Shown here in pieces: positions 28,337 through 37,536 of a DNA stretch of 64,000 bases (position 1 is its first letter; every line of letters begins with the position of its first letter). The translations under genes were made by a program, and so were the position numbers. Under the pieces are notes generated by a model. The model was not told the origin of the DNA. It saw only the letters and a list, made by a program, of their open reading frames with translations, and did no database searches. This DNA comes from Roseiarcus sp963751165 (GTDB lineage: Bacteria > Pseudomonadota > Alphaproteobacteria > Rhizobiales > Beijerinckiaceae), in the NCBI GenBank assembly GCA_963751165.1, contig CAVVTP010000005.1, positions 117,049 through 181,048 of the forward strand, written 5' to 3'.

Positions 28337-29806
28337 TCAGAACGAACCGACCAGGGACCCGAGCCCGATCACGACGACGAGCGCGACGATCGGGCCGAGG
28401 ATGCCGACCATGAAAATGTCCTTGTAGCTCTCCTTGTGCGTCGAGCCGCAGACAGCGAGCAGCGTTACCACGGCCCCGTTGTGCGGCAGGCTGTCGAGCG
28501 TTCCCGACCCGATCACTGCCACGCGGTGAAGGAGAGACGGATCCATCCCGATCTGCGCCGCTCGCGCAAGGTAGGTTCCGCCCAGCGCGTCGAGCGCGAT
28601 CGTGAGCCCGCCCGAGGCCGACCCGGTCAGCGCCGCCAGCGTATTGGTCGCGACCGCCAGCGAAACGAGCGGCCCCCCTCCGATCCCGAGCACGGCATCG
28701 CGCACGACCGCGAACGCCGGCATCGCCGCCACGACCGATCCGAACCCGACCAGAGACGCAACACTGATCGCAGGCAGAGCTGATGCATTGACCCCCGCGT
28801 CCATGGTCGCGCGCAAGGCCGGAATCCGACGGACGCTGACGATGAGGACGGTCAGGATGGCGCAGGTCAGCGCCGTCATGACCGACCAGACGCCCACCAC
28901 CGCGGAAGCGGACGTCCCGCCCCATTCCGGTCTCGCCAGGAAGCCGAGATCGAGCCGCGGCAGAACGATCAGCGACAGGACGAGATTGACCAGGACGACG
29001 ACGATGATCGGCGCCGCGGCGGCGACGATCGGAGGCTGGCCCGCGGCTTCTTTTCCATGCCGGATTTCGGCGGGATCGAATTCTCGCGCCAGCGTCGCGC
29101 GCTCGCGCAGTTTGTCGTCCTCGGCCACAGCGTCGGCCATGGGCGGCGCCCCGTCGCCGAAGCCTTCGTTGGCCTTTTTCGCCGACGCCTCTTCTCGCGC
29201 CAGCCACCATAGGCCGAAGGCGAGCATAATCGCCGAAGCGATCACGCCGAGGCCGGGCGCAGCGAACGGCGTCGTACCGAAGAAGGGCATCGGAATGGTG
29301 TTCTGGATCGAGGGCGTGCCGGGCATCGCCGACATGGTGAAGGTCGATGTGCCCAGCATGATCGCGGCCGGCATCAGGCGCCGGGGCACGCCCGCCGAAC
29401 GAAAAAGATCCTGCGCCATCGGCGCGATGACGAAGAAGGCAACGAAGAGGCTGACGCCGCCATAGGTGACGACCGCGCCGCCAAGCACGACCGCGAGGAT
29501 GGCGCGCTTGGCGCCGAGCTTTCGGGTCATGAAATCGGCGATCGCCTTCACCGAGCCGGAATCCTCCATGAGCTTGCCGAACAGCGCGCCGAGCAGGAAG
29601 AGCGGGAAGAACTGGGCGAGAAAGCCGGCCGCGGCGCGCATGAAGGTCTGCGTCCAGTGCGCCAGCAGCGGCTCCCGGGAGAAGAACGCCGCAACCATCG
29701 CCGCCAGCGGGGCGAGCAGGAGGACGCTCCAGCCCTTGAAGGCAAGCCATATCAGGAGCCCAAGCCCGACCAGGATTCCGAGGAGGCCGACCAGCTCGGA
29801 AACCAT
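28337..29806 (-). CDS. GntP-family permease
   Basis: A 489-residue transporter with about 12-14 hydrophobic helices. Conserved GntP features include GKLMEDSGSVKAIADF, VVLGGAVVTYGGVSLFV and TMSAMPGTPSIQNTIPMPFFG. GntP proteins are proton symporters for gluconate and related sugar acids. A hydrophilic insertion around residues 205-250 separates two halves. It starts 3 bp after the patatin stop, so patatin and permease form one transcription unit. The true substrate is not determinable. Confidence 0.9.
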   Translation of the reverse strand: MVSELVGLLGILVGLGLLIWLAFKGWSVLLLAPLAAMVAAFFSREPLLAHWTQTFMRAAAGFLAQFFPLFLLGALFGKLMEDSGSVKAIADFMTRKLGAKRAILAVVLGGAVVTYGGVSLFVAFFVIAPMAQDLFRSAGVPRRLMPAAIMLGTSTFTMSAMPGTPSIQNTIPMPFFGTTPFAAPGLGVIASAIMLAFGLWWLAREEASAKKANEGFGDGAPPMADAVAEDDKLRERATLAREFDPAEIRHGKEAAGQPPIVAAAAPIIVVVLVNLVLSLIVLPRLDLGFLARPEWGGTSASAVVGVWSVMTALTCAILTVLIVSVRRIPALRATMDAGVNASALPAISVASLVGFGSVVAAMPAFAVVRDAVLGIGGGPLVSLAVATNTLAALTGSASGGLTIALDALGGTYLARAAQIGMDPSLLHRVAVIGSGTLDSLPHNGAVVTLLAVCGSTHKESYKDIFMVGILGPIVALVVVIGLGSLVGSF

Positions 29807-29809
29807 GGC

Positions 29810-30860
29810 TCAGCACTCCTCCAGGAGCGCGTCGAGATCGGTCGTCGACCTCTTGCCGACATCGTCGCCATGCTCCGCAAGAAACGTGTCGGCGCTGCGG
29901 CGGCCCTCTTCCTTGAGGAGCGTGAGGAAGGCGCCCTCGGCGTTGAGCTTCGACGACGCGCCGAACGCGTCGAGTTTTGCGCTCATGATCCGATGCGTGC
30001 GCATCGCCGCCCAACGCGCTCCCTCACCATGGCCCGGGTCCGCCACTTCGCGCAGGACCGCGATCATGCGCAATTCCTTCATCAGCGGCGAGTTGAACGA
30101 GATCTCGTTGAGACGGTCGAGGATGGCGCTCGCCGTGCGCGGCGCCTCGCGCCGCTCGCGTGGATTGATCTGCACCAGGATCGTGTCATGCGCGTCGCTT
30201 TCGCGCACGAGCGGCGTGATGGTCGGGTTGCCCGCGAAACCGCCGTCCCAATAGGGCTCGCCATCGATCTCGATCGCCTGGAACATCGTCGGCAGGCACG
30301 CCGAGGCGAGGAGGACGTCCGGCGTAATCTCTTTGTTGCGGAACACCCGCCCGCGCCCCGTGCGCACGTTAGTCGCGGTGATGAAGAGCTTGATCGGCGC
30401 CTCGCCGAGATGGGCGAAATCGACGCTCTTGCGCAGGATGTCCTTGATCGGATTGAAGCCGAGCGGATTGAGGCTGTAGGGCGAGACGACCCGCGACATC
30501 AAGTCCATCGCGAGATAGCCGGGCGAGGCGTCGAGCGTCCAGCGGTTCATCAGCCGGTCGAGCGGGGAGCGCTGCAGCGGGCTGAAGCGCGCGGCGTCGG
30601 CGATGAGAATTCCAGTAGGCGTCGAGCGCGGCGCGCGCGCCCTCGGCGCCGCCCTGCATGAAACCGCTGACCAGAACCGCCGCGTTCATCGCGCCCGCCG
30701 ACGTCCCGGAGATCGCCTCGGTCTTGAGCCAAGGCTCCTCGAGCAGTCGATCGAGCACGCCCCAGGTGAACGCGCCGTGCGACCCGCCACCCTGAAGGGC
30801 GAGATCCACCGGAACGGTTACGCGGGTCTTCTTGTCCACGTTCGACGCGTCGGTACTCAT
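29810..30860 (-). pseudogene. Patatin-like phospholipase, frameshifted
   Basis: The first frame (from ATG 30860) has the oxyanion loop LALQGGGSHGAFTWGVL and nucleophile motif GTSAG. The second frame (to 29810) has SPYSLNPLGFNPI, LASACLPTMFQAI and the catalytic-dyad Asp in YWDGGFAGNP. They join at 30607-30612, where the sequence is GAATTC; removing one base gives continuous coding (...AYWNLIADAARFSPLQ...). The restored protein would be about 349 residues, normal for bacterial patatins, which are lipid acyl hydrolases. Operon partner of the GntP permease. Sequencing error and real frameshift cannot be told apart here. Confidence 0.88.
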
Positions 30861-31722
30861 GCTCAACCCCGGCCGCTGAGGACTGCACGCCCGCTTGGGC
30901 GCAATTTGCGATCACGACCGGAACCGCCAGCATCATGCCGGGGCCGCATTCACTGGTGTCGATCCTGTGGCAGCGCCAGCTAACGACGTCAAGCGACGTG
31001 GAGCGGAGCAACGGATCTGGAGCCTGATCCGATCGGGTTGAACAGCCGTAGGGCCTGGATCGCGGTCGGCATGCAAGCGCGCAAATTCGACCCGAACCCG
31101 GATTTTCAAAACCGATCCCGGACGCGCGCGGGGGTCTGAAACAGACCCATGAAACCGCGAAACTCCTTTCATTCCCTTTCATTTCCTTTTCCTAAATGAG
31201 CCTTTTCAATGAATTGCATCGAATCTGCACGGGAATAGGTTGTTCAGCCGGCACGCCGACCGGCATGTTTAAGCCATTGGCAGCGCAAGAAAATTTTGTA
31301 GGCGACGCCTCAGATGAAACGGCGATGCTGGCTGCGATCCCGGAGCGCGCGACCATCGTCCGCTTTATCGTTCGCGCGACGGGAGCGGCGGCCGCGTCCA
31401 TGACCCAAGCTGAAGCGGCCGGAATTCGCGCACCGCATTCCCAGTCGATTCAGTTCGTTCGGACGCCGCTTCTAAACGACAATGTTGCTTTGGCTGTTTG
31501 CGATGGTTTTCTTGAGGGCGCCCAATCCCGTGAACCATGGGTTAAAGTTCAATCGACAAGCAGCGAGTTCAAACCCGTTTGACAAACAAGCCTACGCGGA
31601 TAACGTCTAGATTTAGTGCATGACAGGAAGACGCTCCGATGAGCGTTCGACCAAGATGCGCGATTGGAATGTCTTCCAACTGCACTTTTCGTTTGTTTTA
31701 AGTTTCTCCGGAGGAGGGCGCA
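30861..31722. other. Stretch of ~860 bp without a supported gene
   Basis: A 128-codon + frame at 31196-31582 has no recognisable similarity and ordinary overlap with a minus shadow, so I do not call it. A pyrimidine-rich run with repeats of CTTTCATT lies at 31165-31195. The end holds the promoter and strong ribosome site (GGAGGAGG) of the P450-like gene. Confidence 0.35.
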
Positions 31723-33376
31723 ATGTCTCAACAACGGAAGGGTCCTGATGCCATCGCTGATGCGCTCGGCGATGCTCAAAGCACATCCATCGGCAATCTG
31801 TCGAAAATCCCGGTCGGCAGACGAACGGTTCTGGCTGGCGCTGCGGCTCTCGCTGCGGGGGTGGTATCAGGCTCCGCTTCGGCGGCTGCGCAGCCCGCTG
31901 ACCTGTCCGGGGCTCTGGCCAAATTCCGAGCATCGATCCCGAGCCATTTCGACCCGGCCTATGTCGAGAACGCGGTCGTGCCGTTCTATCTCGACAGCGT
32001 TTTCGCGGGCGAGCGGCCGATCCTGCCGATGATCGACGTGCCCCTCACCAAACAGGACGCGATTCCCTACGACTTTTGGGGGATGCTCTACGAGGATTGG
32101 AAGCCAACTCCATCGGACGGCGTCACTGTTTTCCTGGAGGGCCTCGAGAACCGCGGCGACAATAACCTCCGCAAGCGCATCTACTTCACTGGAGTCACCC
32201 CGGACCTCTACGCCCCGAAGTATCAGGCCAAGGTCGTCGCGTTCCTGGACGAGCTTTTGGAACTCGAAACACGCCGGGAAGCCGTTCATGCGGCATTATC
32301 TCGACTATTATTGGGACATCTATTGGGACCTGCACCTCGGCGTGAAGGGCGGGGCCGTTCCGCCGCAGATCCGCACCATCGGCGAGAGCTTCAATACGGT
32401 GCTGGCCTACCGCGATCCTCTGCAGGAGATCGTCTACGAAAACTACATGACCGTCAGGGCGTTACGGCCGTTCCTGACCAAATGGATCGACGCGCGTCTC
32501 AACGACATCGAGAAGGGCCGCATCGCCGACCCCGACAAGACCATCGCCTACTACTGGCTCAAGAACGCCGGCGACGGGAAATATTTCGCCAAAAAGGACG
32601 TCGTCTTCGAATGCTTCCACAACTTCGTCGCGTTCAGCCAATGGGGCAACTCGATCTTCGGCGTCATGACTCGCCTCAAAGAAAATGGCGGTGATCCCGC
32701 TGTCCGCGCGGCCTTCGACAAGACAATGAGCGGGGACTTCGACAACGCCAACGGAGCGCCGTTCACGCCGCTCGAGCTTCTGGTGATGGAGCTCTTCCGC
32801 ACCATCTCTCCCAACGGGGGCAGCTTTTCAACGATCACGGATACGAGGGCCTCGTCTTTCTACGGCGGCTCTCCCTTCGCCCAGTTCGGCGTGCCTTACG
32901 AGCGCCACCCCTACATGATTACGCCCCACACTGCGACGAGCTTCGATACTCGCCTCTGGAAGGATCCTGAGGCGTTCAGTCCAGAACGCTATACGAGCGT
33001 GCCGACCAGCGCCGAGATCGACGAGGCGAAATGCAAGCAGATCGGCCTGCCGCACTGCCCGTTCGACATCACCACGTTGCCCGTCAGCGATGGACGCAAG
33101 ACGGACATCACCAACAGCGGCTTCGGCACCGTGTTCGCCGTCGCCGACGGCAAGCCGCTGCCGGTTTGCGACTATTCCGGCTTCGCGCCCTTCGGCTTCG
33201 GCTACCGGCGCTGCCCAGGCGAGCAACTGACGATCGACGTGTTCGCCGATTTTCTGCGGAAGGTAAAGCGCGACAAGGTCGTCTTCCGGAGCCTCAACCT
33301 GCCCAATCCTGGACGAGTTCCGGTCGGGCCGACCGCGGTCATTGACGACGACATCGGATTTTCGCGATCCGCCTGA
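31723..33376 (+). pseudogene. Cytochrome P450-like protein with Tat-type signal, frameshifted
   Basis: ATG 31723 follows GGAGGAGG. Residues 31-55 read PVGRRTVLAGAAALAAGVVS then a cleavable SASA, a twin-arginine-like export signal. Near the C-terminus FGFGYRRCPGEQ matches the P450 haem-thiolate motif, and upstream are an ExxR (MELFR) and a DPEAFSPERY segment, so the family call is reasonable though divergent. The first frame ends its match near 32260; coding resumes one base later (KHAGKPFMRHYLDYYW). One extra T in the run at 32255-32258 would explain it. Restored length is about 550 residues. P450s are normally cytoplasmic, so an exported one is unusual. Confidence 0.72.
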
Positions 33377-33487
33377 GGGTTCACGGCCCCGGCGCCGCCG
33401 CAACGTTCAGTTAGCGGCGTGCGGCGGCGTTAGGACGAAATGCTCCTTTGAGGGGATCGAAAGGCGAAAACGATTTTTCGGCAGAAC

Positions 33488-33871
33488 TTAACTGCTGAAC
33501 ACCCGGGCTCTCAGGCGAGCGTATTCTTGTTCCGAAATCGAGCCAGTGGACTTCAGGCGATCCAGCTTCTCGATCTCGTCGGCTGCGCTGTAACCGACGA
33601 CTTGGCGCAACTCGTCGCGGGCCTGTTGCGCGCGCGCTTGATTGCGCTCAGCCATGCCCCGGCCCTGAGTGAGAATGTAAGCAAAAATTCCGATATAGGA
33701 AAATAGCAGGAGCGCAATCACCCAGAGCACTTTTGCCCACCCGGAAACGTCATGACGGCGAAAGAGATCGGTGGCGACGCTGACGAACAGCCAAAACCAT
33801 AAGACGAACATAAAAATAGCAAAGGCGTCGGCGACGAAATTCCTGAATGTGAAACCACCCTCGAAAAGCAT
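33488..33871 (-). CDS. Membrane protein with PLDc_N-like helices and SHOCT tail
   Basis: A 127-residue protein. Two membrane helices (about residues 12-33 and 45-68, the second with WVIALLLFSYIGIFAYI) resemble the PLDc_N-type two-helix module. A short charged helix follows, then the C-terminal SHOCT pattern IEKLDRLKSTGSISEQEYARLRARV. SHOCT tails are short oligomerisation or binding motifs on many otherwise unrelated proteins. ATG 33871 with GGAGGGAG 7 bases upstream is preferred over the longer frame from 34006. Role unknown, possibly envelope stress. Confidence 0.8.
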   Translation of the reverse strand: MLFEGGFTFRNFVADAFAIFMFVLWFWLFVSVATDLFRRHDVSGWAKVLWVIALLLFSYIGIFAYILTQGRGMAERNQARAQQARDELRQVVGYSAADEIEKLDRLKSTGSISEQEYARLRARVFSS

Positions 33872-34162
33872 AGCAAACTCCCTCCGTCCCGCGTCGACAG
33901 ACAGCCGCTTTTTCAGCGCCTCGAAGGTCGGCGGGCCACGCAAGCTCGTCATTAGCGGACTTCGCAAGCTAATCCCAGCCCTTGCCGCCGACCGATGGGC
34001 TGCCACGGGCTATCGAGTCGGGTTGGCTTTTTCGCCGGCGCGCTTTCTTCAACGCGCTGCGCAAGATAGGTTCGCGACGCTCCAGGGAACGATGCCGGGC
34101 CCGCTTGAATCGGACGCCGCGGCCCGCTCACGACCATACGGCCTGAAGACCGCGCTTCGCAA

Positions 34163-34723
34163 TCAGCGCCGCGGGCGCGGCCAGAACGCCACACCGAGCC
34201 CTGCTACGAGAATCAAGGCAAGAACCAGGAAGAGAAAGGACTGGGTAAGCCAGGCGATCGCCGGCACGGCGAGCGCCATCGCTAGGCCCAGGAAGCAGAT
34301 CTGCACGGAGAGGAGGCTGACGCCCGCCAGAAAGGCGCCGAGCGAGAGGAGTGTGAGAAGCACGAGGCTGAGAGCCGGAGCAGGCACCATGCTCTGCACC
34401 CGGTCCAGGACCATGATGTTCATCGCAACCAGCACGGCCGCCCAATGGAGCGCTTGAGTTCCGATCAGCCGAAGTCGCGAGTCTCTTTCCGGTGCGTTTT
34501 CCCATTGCGTGATGATGCAAATGACCGCCATCACGATAGCCAGGAATTCCCAGTATCCCGTCAAGGGTTGACGGGCTGCGTTCGTGTAGGCGACGCCCGC
34601 GAGCGCCAGAACCAGGGCGGCGAGGTATGGCGCGTGCCGCCGCATGAACTTTTGCCAGTAAGGCGCGGCTTCGGCATTGTGAAAGGTCGGCCCGAGCTCG
34701 CTCATTTCGAAGTCACTCCCCAT
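34163..34723 (-). CDS. Polytopic inner-membrane protein, unknown function
   Basis: A 186-residue protein with about five hydrophobic helices (roughly residues 32-50, 58-73, 88-105, 113-140, 145-178) and a basic end PRPRR. A cytoplasmic N-terminus (HNAEAAPYWQKFMRRH) precedes the first helix. No family motif is recognised. It is downstream of the hydrolase gene at 34.8-36.3 kb on the same strand, separated by 83 bp. Confidence 0.6.
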   Translation of the reverse strand: MGSDFEMSELGPTFHNAEAAPYWQKFMRRHAPYLAALVLALAGVAYTNAARQPLTGYWEFLAIVMAVICIITQWENAPERDSRLRLIGTQALHWAAVLVAMNIMVLDRVQSMVPAPALSLVLLTLLSLGAFLAGVSLLSVQICFLGLAMALAVPAIAWLTQSFLFLVLALILVAGLGVAFWPRPRR

Positions 34724-34806
34724 CCCTCCGGTCCGTAGCCCGAAACCGATGCGACGTCGACCCGCCCCGGCTCCGACGTCGCCGCCGTGGATTTGCTACC
34801 GCGCAG

Positions 34807-36282
34807 TCAAGGTCCGACCGGTTCGGCGATCGGCCGGCTTGGAGGAAGCCCTTCCTCGATGCGTCGCTCCAAATACGGGAAAAACGGATTCGACGTCAGC
34901 CGCAGCAGCAAGTCGAGGCTGGCGACGAGGACGCCGCGCTCGCCTCTCGGCGTAACCGTCCCGAGACGGATTCCGAAATCCTCGCGCAAGTCTGGTTTCG
35001 ATCCGTACAGCCCGTCCTCGGCCGGAAACGGAAGCGCAATATGGGACAACGAATAGACGTCAGGTGGAAAGGCCATTCTCAGCGGGCGAACGGTTTCGGT
35101 CTCGGTCTCGGCCTCGGTTATCCGTTCTGACGCCTCTTCGCTGTTCCCGTTCGAGATGACGATGGTGCGATAATTGCGCGGCGCCGCCGGCAGGACGCGG
35201 GCCAGCTCGCCGTCCGCGGACCGGCCCAGAAGCATCCCGAGGGGGGTCGCTCGATTGATGTCGAACAGAACGAGCTCTCCGACCTTCGGAGGCAGCCGCT
35301 CATAGAAGGCCGACACCACCGCGGGGGTGCTGACCGTGAAATCGACGACGGATTGGAAGGTCAGGACCGGAGGGAGCTTCGCCAGCTCGCCGCGGCGCGT
35401 CTTGTCCGCGATTTCGTCCTGGAGGGCGCGCGTCAGTCGGTACGACTGCCGAGCGGCGTTGACGGGAAACGAGTTATACTTGAACGGATTGAATTCCGGC
35501 AGGATGTCGAGCCATGCGGCCTTGGCAAAAGCGGGGAAATAGGCCGGCAACGCCGCAAGTCCAGCAAACCGCGCGAAAACGGTCACCCCGATCATCGGAG
35601 ATATCAGGACAAGCCGTTTCGGTCTTTCGAGGCGATCGTCGCCAAGCGCATCGAGCGCATATTTGAGGGCCAGTGCAGCTCCATTGGAATAGCCGACGAT
35701 GTGGATCGGCTTTTCGTGTCCGATTCTCCGACCGGCTTCCCGCACCGCGAGCCGGGTGGCCGCCATCCAGTCTTCCCAGTCGACATCCGTCAGCGCAGCC
35801 GGAACGGTCCCATGTCCCGGCAGCCTTATGCCGATCGCGAGGAACCCGTGCGCGCGGTAGATTTCAGCGATATGCCGTAAGCTGAAAGGAGAATCCGTCA
35901 GTCCGTGGAGGAGCACGACAGCGCCAGCCGCCTCTCCCTGAGGCTCGAGGACATAGGACCTGTTCCAGTCCTGTCTGAAGTGACCGGGATAGATCGGACT
36001 TCCTTCGAAGTATCGGTTGAGAGGAACGCGATCTTCCGGTGGGAGCCGCTGGGTGACGTTCTCCCTGACACTCTCGAAGACGCGTTTCTCCGCCTCGAGG
36101 AATTCGGACCAGTTCGCCCGGTCGAGCGCCGGCGCTCTCAACTCGTCCGGCACGAACGTGTGCCATGGCTCGAGCGGCGGCCCGCGCTGCGACTGCCATG
36201 CGCGCACCACGACGAGCGTCACGGCGACCGCCGTGAGAACCAGGAGGAGCGACTTCAGCGCCTGAACCGCGCGGGAGCTCAT
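34807..36282 (-). CDS. Membrane-anchored alpha/beta hydrolase (lipase/esterase-like)
   Basis: A protein of about 491 residues. An N-terminal helix (SLLLVLTAVAVTLVVV) anchors it. The hydrolase core has VVLLHGLTDSPFSLRHIA (oxyanion region), GIRLPGHG and nucleophile elbow GYSNGAA, with a late SLSHIALPF as likely catalytic His. This resembles monoacylglycerol-lipase/carboxylesterase enzymes. An acidic Thr/Glu repeat (TEAETETETV) sits in a loop. ATG 36282 is preferred over 36315. The substrate is probably a lipid ester (inference). Confidence 0.83.
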   Translation of the reverse strand: MSSRAVQALKSLLLVLTAVAVTLVVVRAWQSQRGPPLEPWHTFVPDELRAPALDRANWSEFLEAEKRVFESVRENVTQRLPPEDRVPLNRYFEGSPIYPGHFRQDWNRSYVLEPQGEAAGAVVLLHGLTDSPFSLRHIAEIYRAHGFLAIGIRLPGHGTVPAALTDVDWEDWMAATRLAVREAGRRIGHEKPIHIVGYSNGAALALKYALDALGDDRLERPKRLVLISPMIGVTVFARFAGLAALPAYFPAFAKAAWLDILPEFNPFKYNSFPVNAARQSYRLTRALQDEIADKTRRGELAKLPPVLTFQSVVDFTVSTPAVVSAFYERLPPKVGELVLFDINRATPLGMLLGRSADGELARVLPAAPRNYRTIVISNGNSEEASERITEAETETETVRPLRMAFPPDVYSLSHIALPFPAEDGLYGSKPDLREDFGIRLGTVTPRGERGVLVASLDLLLRLTSNPFFPYLERRIEEGLPPSRPIAEPVGP

Positions 36283-36381
36283 CGCGCCTGCCTTCCGCGT
36301 CCACCGCGGCCGCATTTTCAGCCGGAGGCGCCGTGACTCAGTTTCGAGCTCGGACCCTCATGGAGAAATAAGCGGATCCTC

Positions 36382-36900
36382 TCAAGAGGACGGAGACCCC
36401 TGCGGGCTCGTCGCTGCGCCGGCCGCCAGTGCCTCGCGAATCGCCGCTTCCTTGGTTTCGTCGAACGACGTGCTGACGACCGTCCCCCCGACGCCCTTCA
36501 AATCCGCCAGGACTTTGTCCGTCGTCATCTTGCGAACGAGCAGGAACAGTCCCGCAGTTCCGGGCTTCAGGGCGGCGGCCAATTCCTTCATGAAGTCGTC
36601 GTTGATGCCGATGTCGGTCAGCTTTCCGCCGAGCGCGCCGGAAGCGGCGCCGATACCCATGCCGAGCAACGGGTTGAGGAAGATCAGCCCGATCAGGCCG
36701 CCCCACAGAGCTCCCGACCAGGCCCCGGTGCTGACCGGATTGATCAGTTGGTTGAGCTTGATCCGGCCGTTCGCATCCTTCACCGCGACGACCGCGTCCC
36801 CGAGCTCGATCAGATATTCCTTCTGCATCTCGAGGACTTTGTCGCGCACTTCCTCGGCCTTCTGCTCCAACTCGAATGCGATGAAGATCAGATCGCTCAA
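36382..36900 (-). CDS. DUF1269-family membrane protein
   Basis: A 172-residue protein matching DUF1269: a soluble N-terminal half (ELEQKAEEVRDKVLEMQKEY), a glycine-rich central hydrophobic hairpin (SGALWGGLIGLIFLNPLLGM then GAASGALGG) and a C-terminal half with DDFMKELAAALKPGTAGLFLLV. The family is widespread beside stress genes and has no known activity; the Gly-rich hairpin may insert in the membrane. Confidence 0.88.
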   Translation of the reverse strand: MSDLIFIAFELEQKAEEVRDKVLEMQKEYLIELGDAVVAVKDANGRIKLNQLINPVSTGAWSGALWGGLIGLIFLNPLLGMGIGAASGALGGKLTDIGINDDFMKELAAALKPGTAGLFLLVRKMTTDKVLADLKGVGGTVVSTSFDETKEAAIREALAAGAATSPQGSPSS

Positions 36901-37510
36901 GATTCCCTCCCCCGAAGAGATTTCGCCGCGCGGCGACGCGGGAAGCTCGGGACTTTTAGGAGCTGCAATTTCGGAGTCAAGCAGCGTTGCGACTGCTTTT
37001 GCTCGCGCGACCGATCCTAACTGGACCGCCGGAAACCCGGGCTTCTCGGGAAGACGCGTTTTTGCCGGTCAAGCTGGGCCCGAGGCGCAACGGGAGCGCC
37101 CCAGCTTAGGAAACTGTCTTAGCCGCCGTGTCTGACTGCGCCGCTGGACGCTTTGTCGCCTGCCGGATCGGATGGGCAATGGCAGCGACCGCCGCCGAAT
37201 GCGACGCGCCTTGGGCTCGCTCTGTACTTGGCCCCGGTTGTTCCGCTCCCCGATCGGACACGAGGTCCTTCTTCCTCTGAAGTGTACCGACAGCTCGAAG
37301 AACCCCACCGACAGTGCGGGTCGAAGCCCTGCGCTGAAAAGAGTGAGGAGATCCATCTAGAGGGACAGGGAGTTCCGACAATTCGCTTCCGGTGCAACGA
37401 TCGTCATAAGTTATCGTGACGCTTGGTAAGCTACAAATAAAGCAAACAAATATCACATATTTCTTGTACTCATAGGTAATCTGTCAATGCAACAATTGAA
37501 AGGAGGTGCC
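36901..37510. other. Intergenic region, AT-rich at its right end
   Basis: About 600 bp without a supported gene. Several overlapping frames on both strands at 37070-37450 are mutual shadows. From ~37420 the sequence becomes clearly AT-rich (TATCACATATTTCTTG and similar), consistent with a promoter for the secreted protein that follows. Confidence 0.4.
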
Positions 37511-37522
37511 ATGCGCCTGTAA
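37511..37522 (+). other. Three-codon mini-ORF with strong Shine-Dalgarno
   Basis: The sequence AAAGGAGGTGCC directly precedes ATG CGC CTG TAA, then 14 bases later the ATG (37537) of the large secreted protein. The near-perfect SD in front of a three-codon reading frame could be a leader or initiation-control element, or the remnant of an older start. Confidence 0.3.
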
Positions 37523-37536
37523 CGGGAGTATTAACT

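Noticed and set aside
28104..30014. 636-codon minus ORF overlapping GntP
   Set aside because: Frame shadow of GntP; Arg/Gly-rich and without hydrophobic helices.
31196..31582. 128-codon plus ORF upstream of the P450-like gene
   Set aside because: No family resemblance, no good ribosome site, and an equally open minus frame overlaps.
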